DNA from: Symbiodinium natans
Taxonomy: Eukaryota > Sar > Dinophyceae > Suessiales > Symbiodiniaceae
Direction: 5' to 3'
DNA length: 64,000 bases
NCBI GenBank assembly: GCA_905221605.1
Contig: CAJNDS010002301.1
Location: 310,462-374,461 of the forward strand
Shown: positions 44,384 to 54,050 of the stretch, piece after piece
Layout: each line of letters begins with the position of its first letter
How positions within the stretch are numbered: the first letter of the stretch is position 1
The notes under the pieces: model-generated
Databases searched by the model: none
What the model was told of the DNA's origin: nothing
What the model saw: the letters and a program-made list of their open reading frames with translations, nothing else
Program-made: the position numbers and the translations under genes

Positions 44384-47332
44384 GTCCTCTTCCTCTTCCT
44401 CTTCCTCGTCCTCGTCCTCGTCCTCTTCCTCTTCCTCCTCCTCTTCCTCCTCCTCCTCTTCTTCTTCTTCTTGATCTTCTTCTTCTTCTTCTTCTTCTTC
44501 TTCTTCTTCTTCTTCTTCTTCTTCTTCTTCTTCTTCTTCTTCTTCTTCTTCTTCTTCTTCTTCTTCTTCTTCTTCTTCGCGCTTGAGGGCCCAGCCCCAA
44601 GCCGACTCTCTCTCTCTCTCTCTCTCGCTCTCTCTCCCCCTCCCTCCGTAGGCCTGGAAGTCGCGAATGGACTCCTTACTTTGCTGCTGCAAAGATCGAG
44701 CTTCAGTGGCAAGGCAAGGAAAAAGGAGGGTCTCTCAAAATTGCAGGCTGGCGTCTAAGATTTGCGGGTTCTGGCGCAAGTGCTGCAGGAAGTAATTTGG
44801 CAGAGTCTCGCTCATGCTGAAGAGGCGAGACAACTACAGCTTTTAACAAAGGTGTACGTACGATAACACGGATTCGGTACCTGCTCAGGCGCCGTGTCCC
44901 GACTTCCCTTTCGCTGCTCACTGAGGTGCAGAGGTCATGCGACATCTGCTGCGTTATCATTGCATGTTTTTCTTGAGCCCGTGCCGAACACCCTGAGCTG
45001 ACCCGTGTGCTCAGCAGCGCCATGCGAATTCGAAGCATCCAGGGCCCGAATGCTTTTTGCCCGGGGCTTGCGGGCTCCAGCCGATGCGCTAAGGTATCTT
45101 AATTAAAAGCGATAAGCGAAGCACAGCACGACTGACGAGGTGGACTTCGGTGAACTGCTCCCTTACTTTGAAGGGCTTAGCCAATGAATGCCTCAAAAGC
45201 TCAGCCTAGAAAAAGGCCATGATGTTCACCCCGGTAACGAGGATGGTCAGAGTTACCCCAAAGACCACAAGCACAATGTCCAAACAACGGCACTCTTTCA
45301 CAAGCGCGTAGTGTGCAATCGCGGGAAATATGAAAGCCAGTGGCACACCACAAAGAGCACCAATCAGGCTAACAAAGTTGTCCAGCTTGCTCGCACCCAA
45401 AACAGAGATCCCAGCAAGGAGAACCACCACAAGTGCCCGGAAGGCCGTCTTTGCTGCTTTTCTCATCAGCGGAGGGTCAGATACGGGCGTGAAGAAAAAG
45501 GTCTCCAACAGCCGGGTTCCTGGAAGGAACTGCAGCGGAAAGGAACACCAAACTTGCACCATAAATGCAAACCGGACCAGGGATACTGCAATACACTTTG
45601 GGAAATTCAGCAGTATTAGAGCCGCCACGTCGTCGCCAAAGGCCATGTAGCCAAGCAGTCCAATGCTGCAGACGACTGCAAGAGTTCCGGATTGAACCAG
45701 GACCTGAGCGAACAGACTATTCTTTCTCACAGCATGTCACAATTCACTTCAAAAGTTCAGCTTTCAGCTTCCCATATCCGGCCACGGGGCGTATATCCAG
45801 GGGAAGTCTTCCGGCTTCCTGCTGGCGTCATACGTCGGCAAGATGAGGCCGATGCCTTCGAACATGAAGCAGGCCTGGCCAACGCAGACCAGCAGGCCAT
45901 TCCAATTCAGCAGAGCCAGCTCTTTGGACTCCGTTGCCGCTGACTCTACCTCCATGCCCACGACGATCAAGGCCCCGATGACGACCAAGGCAGTGCCCAC
46001 CAGGCTTAGAGGCCAAAGCGAGGCCACCTTTCGCACCGCCACTAACGGCACCATGAAAACAGCCATGCAAGCAATCAGAAGGTTTAAGGACACCTTCGGG
46101 AGAAGCGTGATCTGCAGCAGCGTGGAGGCGACGATGAAGTAGGTGCAGCAGGTCCCCAGCTGCAAGAGGACAATAAAGAGGTTGGCAGCCGCCCGCCCAC
46201 GAGGCCCCAGGGCATTGTTCATCAAATCGCCATATCCTGCATGGTTCTCTGTTGTCAGGCGTGCCTTGAGCAACAAGAGCGCACACCAGATGGAAGTCAT
46301 CCCAATGAACGGCACCAGGATGGAAGCAAAAACGAGACCTGTGGGTGTGTAGATGTGTGTGTGTGTGTAGATGTGTGTGTGTGTGTAAATGTGTGTGTGT
46401 GTGTATAGATGTGTGTGTGTGTAGATGTGTGTGTGTGTGTAGATGTGTGTGTGTGTGTGTAGATGTGTGTGTGTGTAGATGTGTGTGTGTGTGTAGATGT
46501 GTGCGTGTGTGTAGATGTGTGTGTGTGTAGGTGTGTGTGTGTGTAGATGTGTGTGTAGATGTGTGTGTAGATGTGTGTGTGTGGTAGATTGTGTGTGTGT
46601 GTGGTGTATATGGTGTGTGTGTGTGTGTGTGTGTCTATGTGTGTGTGAGATGTGTGTGTGTGTGTAGATGTGTATGTGTGTGTGTGTAGATGTTGTGTGT
46701 GTGTGTGTGTTTAGATGTGTGTGTAGATGTAGATGTAGATTGTGTGTAGATGAATGTGTGTATGTGTGATGTGTGTGGTGTGGTTGCGTGTTGTGCGTGT
46801 GTGCTTGTGTGCGTGTGTGGCGTGTGTGCGTGTGTGCGTGTGTGCGTGTGCGCATGTGCGCGTGTGCGCGTGTGCGCGTGTGCGCGTTGTGCGCGTGTGC
46901 GCGTGTGCGCGCGTGCGCGCGTGCGCGCGTGCGCGTGTGCGTGTGTGTGCGCGTGTGCGCGTGTGCGCGTGTGCGCGTGTGCGCGTGTGCGCGTGTGCGT
47001 GTGCGTGTGCGCGTGTGCGCGTGTGCGCGTGGCGTGTGCGCCTGTGCCTGTGCCTGTGCGCCTGTGCGCGGGGCGTGGGCTGTGTGCGTGTGTGCGTGTG
47101 TGCGTGTGTGCGTGTGTGCGTGTGTGCGTGTGTGCGTGTGTGCGTGTGTGCGTGTGTGCGTGTGTGCGTGTGTGCGTGTGTGCGTGTGTCGTGTGTGCGT
47201 GTGTGCGTGTGTGCGTGTGTGCGTGTGTGCGTGTGTGCGTGTGTGCGTGTGTGCGTGGTTGCGTGTGTGCGTGTGTGCGTGTGTGCGTGGTGCGTGTGTG
47301 CGTGTGTGCGTGTGTGCGGTGTGCGTGTTGTG

Positions 47333-47404
<72 letters not shown>

Positions 47405-47662
47405 NNNNNNNNNNNNNNNNNNNNNNNNNNNNNNNNNNNNNNNNNNNNNNNNNNNNNNNNNNNNNNNNNNNNNNNNNNNNNNNNNNNNNNNNNNNNNNNN
47501 NNNNGTGCGCGTGTGCGCGTGTGCGCGTGTGCGCGCGTGCGCGCATGCGTGCGCGTGTGCGCGCGTGCGTGTGCGTGTGCGTGTGCGTGTGCGTGTGCGT
47601 GTGCGTGTGCGTGTGCGTGTGCGTGTGCGTGTGCGTGTGGGTGTGGGTGTGGGTGTGGGTGT

Positions 47663-47699
<37 letters not shown>

Positions 47700-49361
47700 T
47701 GTGTCTGTGTGTGTGTGTGTGTGTAGGTGTGTTTGTGTGTGTGTGTGTGTGTGTGCGCTGTTGCGCGGCATGTTGCTTTACACCCTATTTCTCTTTTGTT
47801 GATCTGTTGATCTCCTAAGTTACTTACACGCCCGCCCCCTGGGCCTCCATTCATCCAGCCACGAGGCATGTACAGAATGGCACAGCCGCAATTGCCCTTG
47901 AAGATCAGGAAGGCAATGTTCAGATTGCTTGCTCCCCGTGTAGCAGGCTGCACAATCTGGACATCTTCGTCGTCACTTAGGTTGAGCCCGTAGACGTGAG
48001 TTTCAACTTGGAAGCTGGTTGTCCAGCTTTGTGGCAGATCCTGTTCTTGCACTCCTTGGTTTCTGGCCTGCGTTTGCAAGAAGCCTCGTCGGAAGCCTCC
48101 TGGCTCTCGCAGTCTCCGGGACTCTGCCAGCTCTGGGCTCATGCTCACGCGGTCCCCCGAGCCGTCCCAGGAGTTGTTTCTTGGGAGCCCTGCTATTGGG
48201 AGTCCATTTGGGGATTTTCCCATGCGCTCTTGCAGCAGCTGCTTCTGCAAATCGGCCACATCGGCTCGCTCGCGAAAAGACGCGGAAGATGTCGCTGAAG
48301 ATGTCGCTGCCTCTGAGGCAGCGGCTGCACCCATCTCGGGCATGTTCAACAAACAATAACAGAATCGCACTTGGGCCAAATGCCACCCGGGAAAAATCCC
48401 GGCAACATCCAGCAAGGTGCGCAAGTTAATCTCAAGATCCCTTGAAGCAAGCTTAGGATCCGAACAAAACAACAGGGCAGGCGTGACGTTGCCGCGTGCC
48501 GTGCGAACCCCATGAGGATCACAAGGTTCGGATGTCGGAATCTCGAGAGCACCTGATGACGGAAGGGCGTCGTTAAAATTTGCCGAGAGCTCTTGCTGCA
48601 AGAAGGGTGGAGCAGATGGGGGTTTCCGAAATTAGGGGTACCTTATTGGGGTCCCTATGAATAGGGAATCCTACTATCTGGGGGACTATATTAAGGCACT
48701 GAGGGTCCCTTAATTTTCGGAAACCCCCAGATATTGTTGGGGGCCACCTTAATCTCCTCCTCGAAGCCTGCCTCCTCTGGCACTTGCAGGACCTGAAAAG
48801 TCCCAAAAGCATGGCCCGAGATCCGTTGCAGAGTCGTATCGCACAGTGCCGTAGGCTGAAACACGCTACTCAAGTCCTGCCTTGATGGCAACTTCCGTCC
48901 CATCTCTCATAGTTCCACGGTATACCTTGTTGGTCCGGCGTGGTGTGACAACATGGGCTTGATGCACGCAAGCAGCTCCTGCATAGCGTTGAGGGTCAGA
49001 CGCTGCCGAAGGTCCCAGAGCCCAGCAAGCAGCTCGAATCGAAGTTTCTGGTTGAAGCCTGCCGCACAAGTATGCAACTTCGCTGATGCTGACGGAACAC
49101 GTGTCGCACTCCCGCCTTAATCTCTTCCTCAAAGTACTCATTGCTTGCCTCATCCATGCATCTGGTAAGACAAGCACCACAGCTGCATTGACCCCGAGAT
49201 CTTTCCAGCTTTCTGCCTCGTTGAGATGTGAATCTGTTTTCGGCTTGTTTCCTGGGGCAGGCTTCAGTTTCAACATGGCTCCAAGACATCTGCGAGACAC
49301 GGCCTTCAATGTAGTCCAGGGCTGGATCAAGCCAGCTGGACTTCCACCTTGGAACGCCCAT
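38898..49361 (-). CDS. TKL/RLK-like protein kinase split by an 8.5-kb intron that contains two genes
   Basis: N-lobe exons: 49361-49002 (CLLGSGTFGS; the 5' border and ATG are uncertain), 48925-48881 (VYRGTMRDGTEVAIK, catalytic Lys), 48792-48748 (GFEEEIK, helix-C Glu), 48552-48488 (RFRHPNLVILMGFARH). C-lobe exons: 39986 to about 39944 (RSLIYEYLAGGD), 39726-39605 (FDWRARLSAVLDAACGLSHL), 39544-39496 (FHRDIKGPNILLDKN), 39440 to about 39405 (KMADFGLSC), about 39246-39178 (SGTVGYACPE), 39110-39074 (YIRTGIITEGSE), 38999-38898 (VHSFGMVVLEVLTGAPPD). Lys, Glu, HRD and DFG are all present, so an active Ser/Thr kinase is expected. Exon 48552-48488 ends in phase 2 and 39986 begins in phase 2. Two introns use GC donors (48880 and 39495). 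The exons at 39944 and 39726 join less certainly. The last helices of the C-lobe are not seen, so either the protein is truncated or another exon exists. Confidence 0.82.
40200..41230. other. Inside the kinase intron, downstream of the GH43 gene
   Basis: Holds an 18-nt A run at 40931-40948. No coding-like block is recognised apart from the short kinase exon further down at 39986-39944. Confidence 0.4.
41231..43145 (-). CDS. GH43 beta-xylosidase / alpha-L-arabinofuranosidase with C-terminal lectin-like domain
   Basis: GH43 enzymes cleave xylose or arabinose units from hemicellulose-type glycans by inversion. Exons: 43145-42639, 42478-42289 and 42216-41231, joining in phases 0 and 1 to about 560 residues. 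All three catalytic positions are visible: the base in GGFPDPSICRVGDVYY, the pKa-setting Asp in GIDPDIFFDDDGKAW, and the acid Glu in GGVFVEGPHMYK; STGHGDLF and GRETHLVPVRWE also fit the family. The last third is a concanavalin-like beta-sandwich as in family-43 xylosidases. The first intron starts GC (42638). The second is 72 bp, a multiple of three, and open, so a gene finder can read through it and add 24 false residues. Upstream of ATG 43145 the frame stays open to about 43250 and encodes a signal-peptide-like ALSLAVAVSAQILACCF without an ATG, so a 5' exon may be missing. The gene lies wholly inside the kinase intron. Confidence 0.92.
43252..44199. other. Unassigned stretch with one possible orphan exon
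   Basis: The minus-strand block at 43856-43674 has protein-like composition (contains CTADDYTQEQRAAYMEFEIR) but no recognised family. It could be a 5' exon of the GH43 gene or a relic. Nothing else is recognised. Confidence 0.3.
44200..44636. repeat. Long polypyrimidine tract of CCGCTT, CCT, CTT and CT units
   Basis: About 430 nt that are almost purely pyrimidine on the plus strand from about 44290. It grades from CCGCTT/CCGCTC hexamers through CCT and CCTCTT to a long CTT run (44458-44578), then (CT)n at 44608-44635. Open frames through it on both strands read as homopolymers (Leu, Phe, Pro, Arg, Lys, Glu) and are artefacts. Confidence 0.97.
44637..45205. other. Intergenic stretch between the second transporter and GH43
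   Basis: No recognisable coding sequence. Part of it is presumably the 3' UTR of the second transporter, whose stop is at 45206. Confidence 0.45.
45206..48343 (-). CDS. AAAP-family amino acid transporter, second copy, nested in the kinase intron
   Basis: Exons: 48343-47830 (ATG 48343), 46338-45791 and 45703-45206; phases 1 and 0; about 519 residues. Exon 1 encodes a hydrophilic N-terminal domain of about 150 residues (Ala/Ser-rich, then acidic LNLSDDEDVQIVQ) and the first helix NIAFLIFKGNCGCAILYMPR, the family's N-terminal signature. Exon 2 carries SIWCALLLLKARLT, LGTCCTYFIVASTLLQITLL and FMFEGIGLILPTYDASRKPE. Exon 3 has IGLLGYMAFGDDVAALILLN and the last helices. Intron 1 (1,491 bp) begins GTGTAAGT and is filled with TG/GCGTGT repeats and the assembly gap; intron 2 (87 bp) starts GC. 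It is distinct from the copy at 36.0-37.5 kb in intron position and N-terminus. Its ATG lies only about 145 bp below kinase exon 48552-48488. Confidence 0.9.
46344..47757. repeat. TG-rich microsatellite array (TGTGTAGA, GTGTGC, GCGTGT, TGTGGG zones)
   Basis: About 1.4 kb of alternating purine-pyrimidine repeat with zones of different unit: GTAGATGTGTGTG (46350-46740), GTGTGCGTGTGC (46790-47335), pure TG (47335-47402), GCGTGT and GTGTGG after the gap, then TG again. It fills intron 1 of the second transporter. The long open frames reading Cys-Val or Thr-His are artefacts. Confidence 0.97.
47405..47504. other. Assembly gap (100 N)
   Basis: Exactly 100 N inside the TG-rich array, so the true repeat length is unknown. 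Transporter exons and kinase exons lie on both sides in matching order, phase and strand, which supports the scaffold join. Confidence 0.99.
48618..48728. mobile_element. MITE-like 111-bp element with terminal inverted repeats
   Basis: The left end GGGGGTTTCCGAAATTAGGG and the right end CCCTTAATTTTCGGAAACCC (extended by CC) are inverted copies of each other over about 21 bp with one or two differences. The element is flanked on both sides by AGAT, a likely 4-bp target-site duplication. It has no coding capacity and lies in the kinase intron 48747-48553. This is the form of a non-autonomous DNA transposon. Confidence 0.72.
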
Positions 49362-50065
49362 ACCGCTTGCCTTCACATAGTCGTATAATCACATCATCAT
49401 ATAGTTATATACTAAGATATCCATATTTTGAACAATATTCATGCAATTGATACATATATATATATGTACATATATATATATATATATATATATTTATTTA
49501 TTTATGCATATGTATATACAAATTAGTACGTAACCCATACAGCAAAGGTTGAGACTGCTCGAGCAGTCCAGGAATCCCGAAGCCGGACATGGCGACATCT
49601 CATCCGCGCAGAAGCTTGTTGGAAGCTTGCTCTGCCGGTTTTGTGGTCACACACCGTGGCGGCTACCGTCTTTACCTACAGCTTTATGGGCTATACCTAC
49701 CAATTAAGGGGGTAGTTTTCTACTAAACTGGAGGTAAATAGAGCCCCAATAATGAGGGATATTTGGGTGCCAAGGGTACGTCACATGTCTAGCCATCCGG
49801 GCTTTCAGGACACAGGGAATGTCTTGGCATGGCTTAGCAAGGGTCGGGTCAGGCCTATGGGTTGGTCCACACTTGTCTCTTGTGGTTTCTTTCAGCACCT
49901 CCCAGCCAAGAAGACAAAAGGGAAGCAGTGAACATGTCACAGCGCCCACTGTTCCGTGACAGAAAGTGAGAAAGAAGGACGGCAAGGCGACGGCCGGCTT
50001 TCTCCAACAGCACAGGGTCCAACATGTACATGGCTTTCCACGCAGGAAACCGGGCCAGGGCTAGT
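49362..50065. other. Intergenic stretch with an AT microsatellite
   Basis: A (TA)n/TTTA tract lies at about 49453-49510 in an AT-rich patch (49380-49540). The rest has no recognised gene. It separates the ankyrin gene stop (50066) from the 5' part of the kinase. Confidence 0.5.
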
Positions 50066-51544
50066 TCAGGGCAGCGAGGGTCCTACAACAAGACTGCATG
50101 ACTCGTGCAAGAGCTCGAAGAAATCAGCGCAGCATTGCAGCAGCGTCCTGAGGAACGCATCCTCACACCCCTCAGCCGCTGCCCATTCCTGAGCGGACAG
50201 GCCTGCACCATCTTTCTTGGTGAGGTCCGCCTTGGCAGTCAGAGGATTTGAAGCTCTTTTTGGTTTATGTGGCCATCCAAGGGATTTTAAGGTACTTGCT
50301 TTCATATTTTCATTTCCACTAGCCTTACTTGCAAAATCTCAGTCCTTTGGCACTGAATATTGGATTTCAAGAGTTTTCTATCAGCGTTACATTTCTTCTT
50401 GTTTGCTCCGCATTGAGTTCCTGAGTATAATTTCTCCCAATACAAGACATAATGAAAGAACCCAAAAGCACCGAAACAAAAGAAGCTAAGCAATCGACTC
50501 CTGCGACCAGCAGTGCCTGGCAAGCTTTCGTGAGTCGCGACACGTCAGACATCTCAATGCATGGCCTTGGCAGCGATCTCCTGCCCACGGCCTCGAGCAA
50601 AACCAAACTGCCGAAATGTTCCATTGTGGACAGACACCCTAGGACCCCTAGGACGTAGGACTGAAGGCCTGCGGCCCAGCTGAGAGGCGTGCGCCTGCCA
50701 AAGCTCACTGCACACGACATCGTAGGACTGGGGCAGTGCTGGGGCCACCCAGCGTTGTCTGCAGCATCCGGATGGGCCCGTGCCTCACTCGAAAACTGCT
50801 GCCTGAGCATTGCTTGAGCATTCATGCCTGTCCCAGCCTCGAGCAGCTTCTGCAGAACCTCGTCCTGTCCTTTGTGGAGTCGCGAGCCGATTGCTGGCTC
50901 ATCCAGACACTTAGCACCGCACCTTCTGAAGCCGCCCATGCCTTGCAAAGGCGAAGAAAGAATCATGGACTTTAATTAACTGTACCCAGCTGATCTGAGC
51001 ACAGAGCCAAAGGGGTGGCGCCTTCGATGTCACGACACTCCATGTCGGCACGTGCCGCAAGCAGCAGTGGCAGCACCCGAGTGCTCCCAGAGCTTGCGGC
51101 CCAGATCAGAGAGCTGGCGCCATCCTCATCCACAGCGTTCACGTCCGCGCGTGCCGAAAGCAGGAAGCTCACAGCCTGAGGTTGATTCGCACGAGATGCG
51201 ATCATCAACGGGCGAAGTCCGTCGACACCGACAGTTTCTGGATCTGCTCTTGCGTCAAGAAGCTCTCGAATGACCTCCTTTCGGCCACGCATGCTGGCCA
51301 AACACAGCGGCGTCCGGTCGTGCACGTCTATCTCCTCTAGGGATGCCCGGGCTTCAAGCAAGATCCGGACGACCGCTGACTGTCCAGCACCGGCAGCCAA
51401 GCAAACGGCTGAATTGCCCTCTGCATCCGCCGAAGACGGCGAGAGCCCCTCCGCCAGCAGCAGTCGTACAGCAGCCTCGTGGCCCACGTGGCAAGCTCTC
51501 ACAAGGGCCACGGTGTCATCAAAATTCGCGCTGTCACCACTCAT
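50066..51544 (-). CDS. Ankyrin-repeat protein
   Basis: Ankyrin repeats form protein-binding surfaces. Exons: 51544-50986, 50941-50749, 50694-50589 and 50230-50066, joining in phases 1, 2 and 0 to about 340 residues. Exon 1 (ATG 51544) holds several near-consensus 33-residue repeats: GHEAAVRLLLAEGL, GNSAVCLAAGAGQSAVVRIL, DRTPLCLASMRGRKEVIREL and GASSLIWAASSG. Exon 2 carries GQDEVLQKLLEAG. Its join to exon 3 rebuilds the repeat start ADNAGRTPLSWAA, strong support for the splice. Exon 4 has DGAGLSAQEWAAAEGCEDA and ends at a stop after VVGPSLP. All introns are GT-AG with AG/G acceptors. No signal peptide, membrane span or catalytic domain is seen. Partner unknown. Confidence 0.88.
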
Positions 51545-52114
51545 CACGGCTAGCAGGCCCGTTGCAGGAGTGCTTTCTCACTGAGCTGGTTGTGTAGCAT
51601 GTCAGTACATCGGCTGTCACTGGCTGCTTCATGCGTCTGTGCATGTGCGTGGCGTAGCCTGAGCCAGCCTAGCGAGATCGGCACACCACATGAGCGCCCG
51701 TGTCTATTATTGAGACGGGACTTGACCCCGGTCGTGCGCACTTTTCTGCATGTCCCGCAGGGCGCGGCTGCATCATGAACTGTCGGGGGGCAATGTGACT
51801 CTTACATCGGCGTTTTGCCAACGATGCTCACTGCCAGCATCTGCACTGGCCTTGGCACATCGTTAGGGATGTTTCTGGCAGGGAGTGGGCAAGAAATATC
51901 ATCGGCTGTCAAAAAAAGACCTGGGGTCGACGTGGGCCAGTTGTGCCGACCAATGCTGTTGGGTTTGCAGCTGCGGGCCACAAGACAAATGACATGCATG
52001 TGTGTTCCAGAAATGATGGCAAGAAGTTGGGGCTGCTGCTTCGTGGGCACATCATCCTGTGTCTCCACTCTGGAGAGTCGAACCTACTTTATCCAGGGAG
52101 GTTTGCATGCCATG
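51545..52114. other. Intergenic stretch
   Basis: Between the cyclophilin stop and the ankyrin start. Plus-strand frames (for example 51815-52189) overlap the cyclophilin's last exon antisense and show no family; I treat them as chance. Confidence 0.45.
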
Positions 52115-53120
52115 TCAGAATGGAAAGGCCAAGAGTTCCACCACCACGTCGTAGCCGCTGGTGATCTTGCCAAATACAGGATGCTTTGACGTACCTCGGA
52201 AACGATGTCAGCTCGCAAGAATCGCGGCCAAGAGCAGTCAGCGCTCAGAGGGCTTGGCCCGGAGAAAACCAGTCGAGAAAGCTGTTGTCCGCCACGTTGA
52301 TGAAGAACTGCGAACCGCCTGCATTCGCAGCTCATTAGTGGTCACTAGCGGGACAGGGTAGGCTCGCCCAGGGGGATAAAGACGAGGGTGCATGGAGTCA
52401 CCTGTGTTCGGCTGTCCACAGTTTGCCATGGCGAGGGTCCCGGGCGCGTTGCTGTCCTTGGAGATCAGCTCATCCTGGCATCTCATGACATACCCTGACC
52501 ACAACTGAAGAGTGAAGCTCCTGGATGTTGCCGCCGCCGTAGCGCCTTTCAGCTGCCCCTGTCTGTAGGTTCGGGAAGGTCCTGCGGCAGCGAAGGGGCA
52601 GCAACGAAGGCGACTCCAATACATGCTGCCAAAGCAATCCAAGCAGTCAAAGCAGTCAAAGCAGTCCCATCACGTGGGCCGCCACTTCCAGCCCCTTCAG
52701 CAACACATGCGGCCAGGCATGATGCAAGGCGTGCAGGCTCCGAGGCCCAGGCTCTTGCAGTGTGGATCCTGCGGCTACTGGGGTGCTTGGCTATGCTGGG
52801 GGCATGCTGAAGCGTGCCTCTGCTGGCGCAACAAGAAACTCCAATTGAAGCTAAGTTGTACAGCTTTGGCCCGGTCCCTCGAGAAGGGGCAGCCAAACCT
52901 CGGAGTTGTGCATGGTGGCTGACAGCTGGGGCTCATGAAACATCTCCAGGCGGGGTGCTGCGCCATGAAGTCAGGGATGACTCGGTGGAAATGGAGCCCA
53001 TTGAAAAATCCGGACCGTGCCAAGTCCTCGGATGTTTAGCAACAGGGATTAATGGGCCCCAGGAGTCGGGGGCCCACCCCCTTGGCTCCGCGCGATGAAG
53101 TTCGAAGCTGTCAGTGGTAC
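52115..53120 (-). CDS. Cyclophilin-type peptidyl-prolyl cis-trans isomerase, very small exons, 5' end not resolved
   Basis: Cyclophilins speed proline isomerisation during protein folding. Exons inferred: 53120-53094 (VPLTASNFI), 53026-52959 ([20 protein letters not shown]), from 52898 (FGCPFSRD), short pieces near 52690 (AGSGGP) and 52550-52515 (GGGNI), 52474-52402 ([18 protein letters not shown]), 52318-52259 ([16 protein letters not shown]) and 52194-52115 ([19 protein letters not shown], stop). The fixed joins agree in phase. Those leaving 53094, 52959 and 52259 use GC donors. Catalytic-site landmarks FHRVIPDFM (with the key Arg), SQFF and the Trp in LDWF are present. The first strand of the barrel should lie upstream; a candidate (VFGKLEFD) is near 53190-53160. 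Predicted small, soluble, single-domain enzyme. Confidence 0.85.
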
Positions 53121-54050
53121 CTCTGGGGGATACGGAAACTGAGCCAACCAAGAGCCCTGGATCGAACTCGAGCTTCCCGAAAACTTGTGAGGCACAGGCA
53201 CAGGACTCTTTCCAGGAGCTAACGCGCGTGGTATAAGAGGTCTGAGGGCACTCCTTCGGAGGCCTGGACTGGCACCATGTACGGCAAAGCCGCACCGCAA
53301 CACTAAATTGGAAGCCCGGAGTCTACACTCCGACCTTCCATGAACTCTGGCGGCTTTCGGAATTCCAATGCCTACCACTGGTTTTCTCGAGAACGAGGCC
53401 AAGAGCTCCTCTCTCTAAAAAGCCGCACGGTGGCCACCCGCAGCACGAGCATGCAAGAGGGGACTCGAACCCCGTTTGATGACACCTGCGACGGCGGAGC
53501 GGCCAGAAAAGCAGTTGTTGGATGCTTTCTGACTGTTACCTCAACATTAGTGCAGTAGCTGCTTAATGCTTTATAAATATTACCTCAACATTAGTAGCAG
53601 CAGAGACAGCGAGGGGTCAGCCTGAGCCAAGCGGTGGCGGCTTTGCCGGACCCTAGGAGAGCTTGGCCTTGCCCACACCAGCAAAGTGCTTTCGCGTGCA
53701 TTCCATGGTAGTTCCATCTTGTTTTCCACAACTCAACTTGCAGAGTCCAAAGAATCCAAAGAATTCAAGGAATCCAAAGACTTCTGAAGAAAAATCTTGT
53801 AGCACTGAATGCCAAAGAGGCCTGGCGGCATGGCGACCGTGGCGTCCGTGGAGTTTGCGGGTGATCCTTGGGGGAGAGCCCTCAGATAGTGAAATAGTAT
53901 GGCAACATGTACCAAGTAGTAGGGGGTAAGTATGAAATTATGTACCAAATGGAAAGAACAAGGGCAGTGCCCCCTGGGCAGGTTTGGGCACATTTGCATC
54001 CTGACGTTGGCGAGACGGAGAGGGTAACGCTTCATGGAAGTCATTTAAAT
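53121..54050. other. Intergenic stretch, may hold the cyclophilin's first exon
   Basis: Contains two near-copies of TTACCTCAACATTAGT (53537-53552 and 53580-53595) and a run of AATCCAAAGA/AATTCAAGGA units at 53750-53785. No other gene recognised. Confidence 0.4.

Noticed and set aside
44137-44758. Long frames on both strands reading poly-Leu, poly-Phe, poly-Arg, poly-Lys or poly-Glu
   Set aside because: Product of the polypyrimidine microsatellite; open in all frames because its units are multiples of three without stops.
48346-48552. Kinase N-lobe read as a truncated pseudogene
   Set aside because: First considered because only about 145 bp separate it from the transporter ATG. Rejected because the missing subdomains appear in order and in phase at 39986-38898 with all catalytic residues intact.
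45764-48601. A single 945-codon minus-strand frame across the TG array and the N gap
   Set aside because: It joins two true transporter exons only by reading through about 1.4 kb of microsatellite (Thr-His repeats) and 100 N. A GTGTAAGT donor at 47829 and an AG/G acceptor at 46338 in matching phase remove the repeat and restore a normal AAAP protein.
53445-53520. tRNA-like T-loop (GGTTCGAGTCCCC on the minus strand)
   Set aside because: The T-arm pairs, but no matching acceptor stem, anticodon arm or D-arm can be folded around it.
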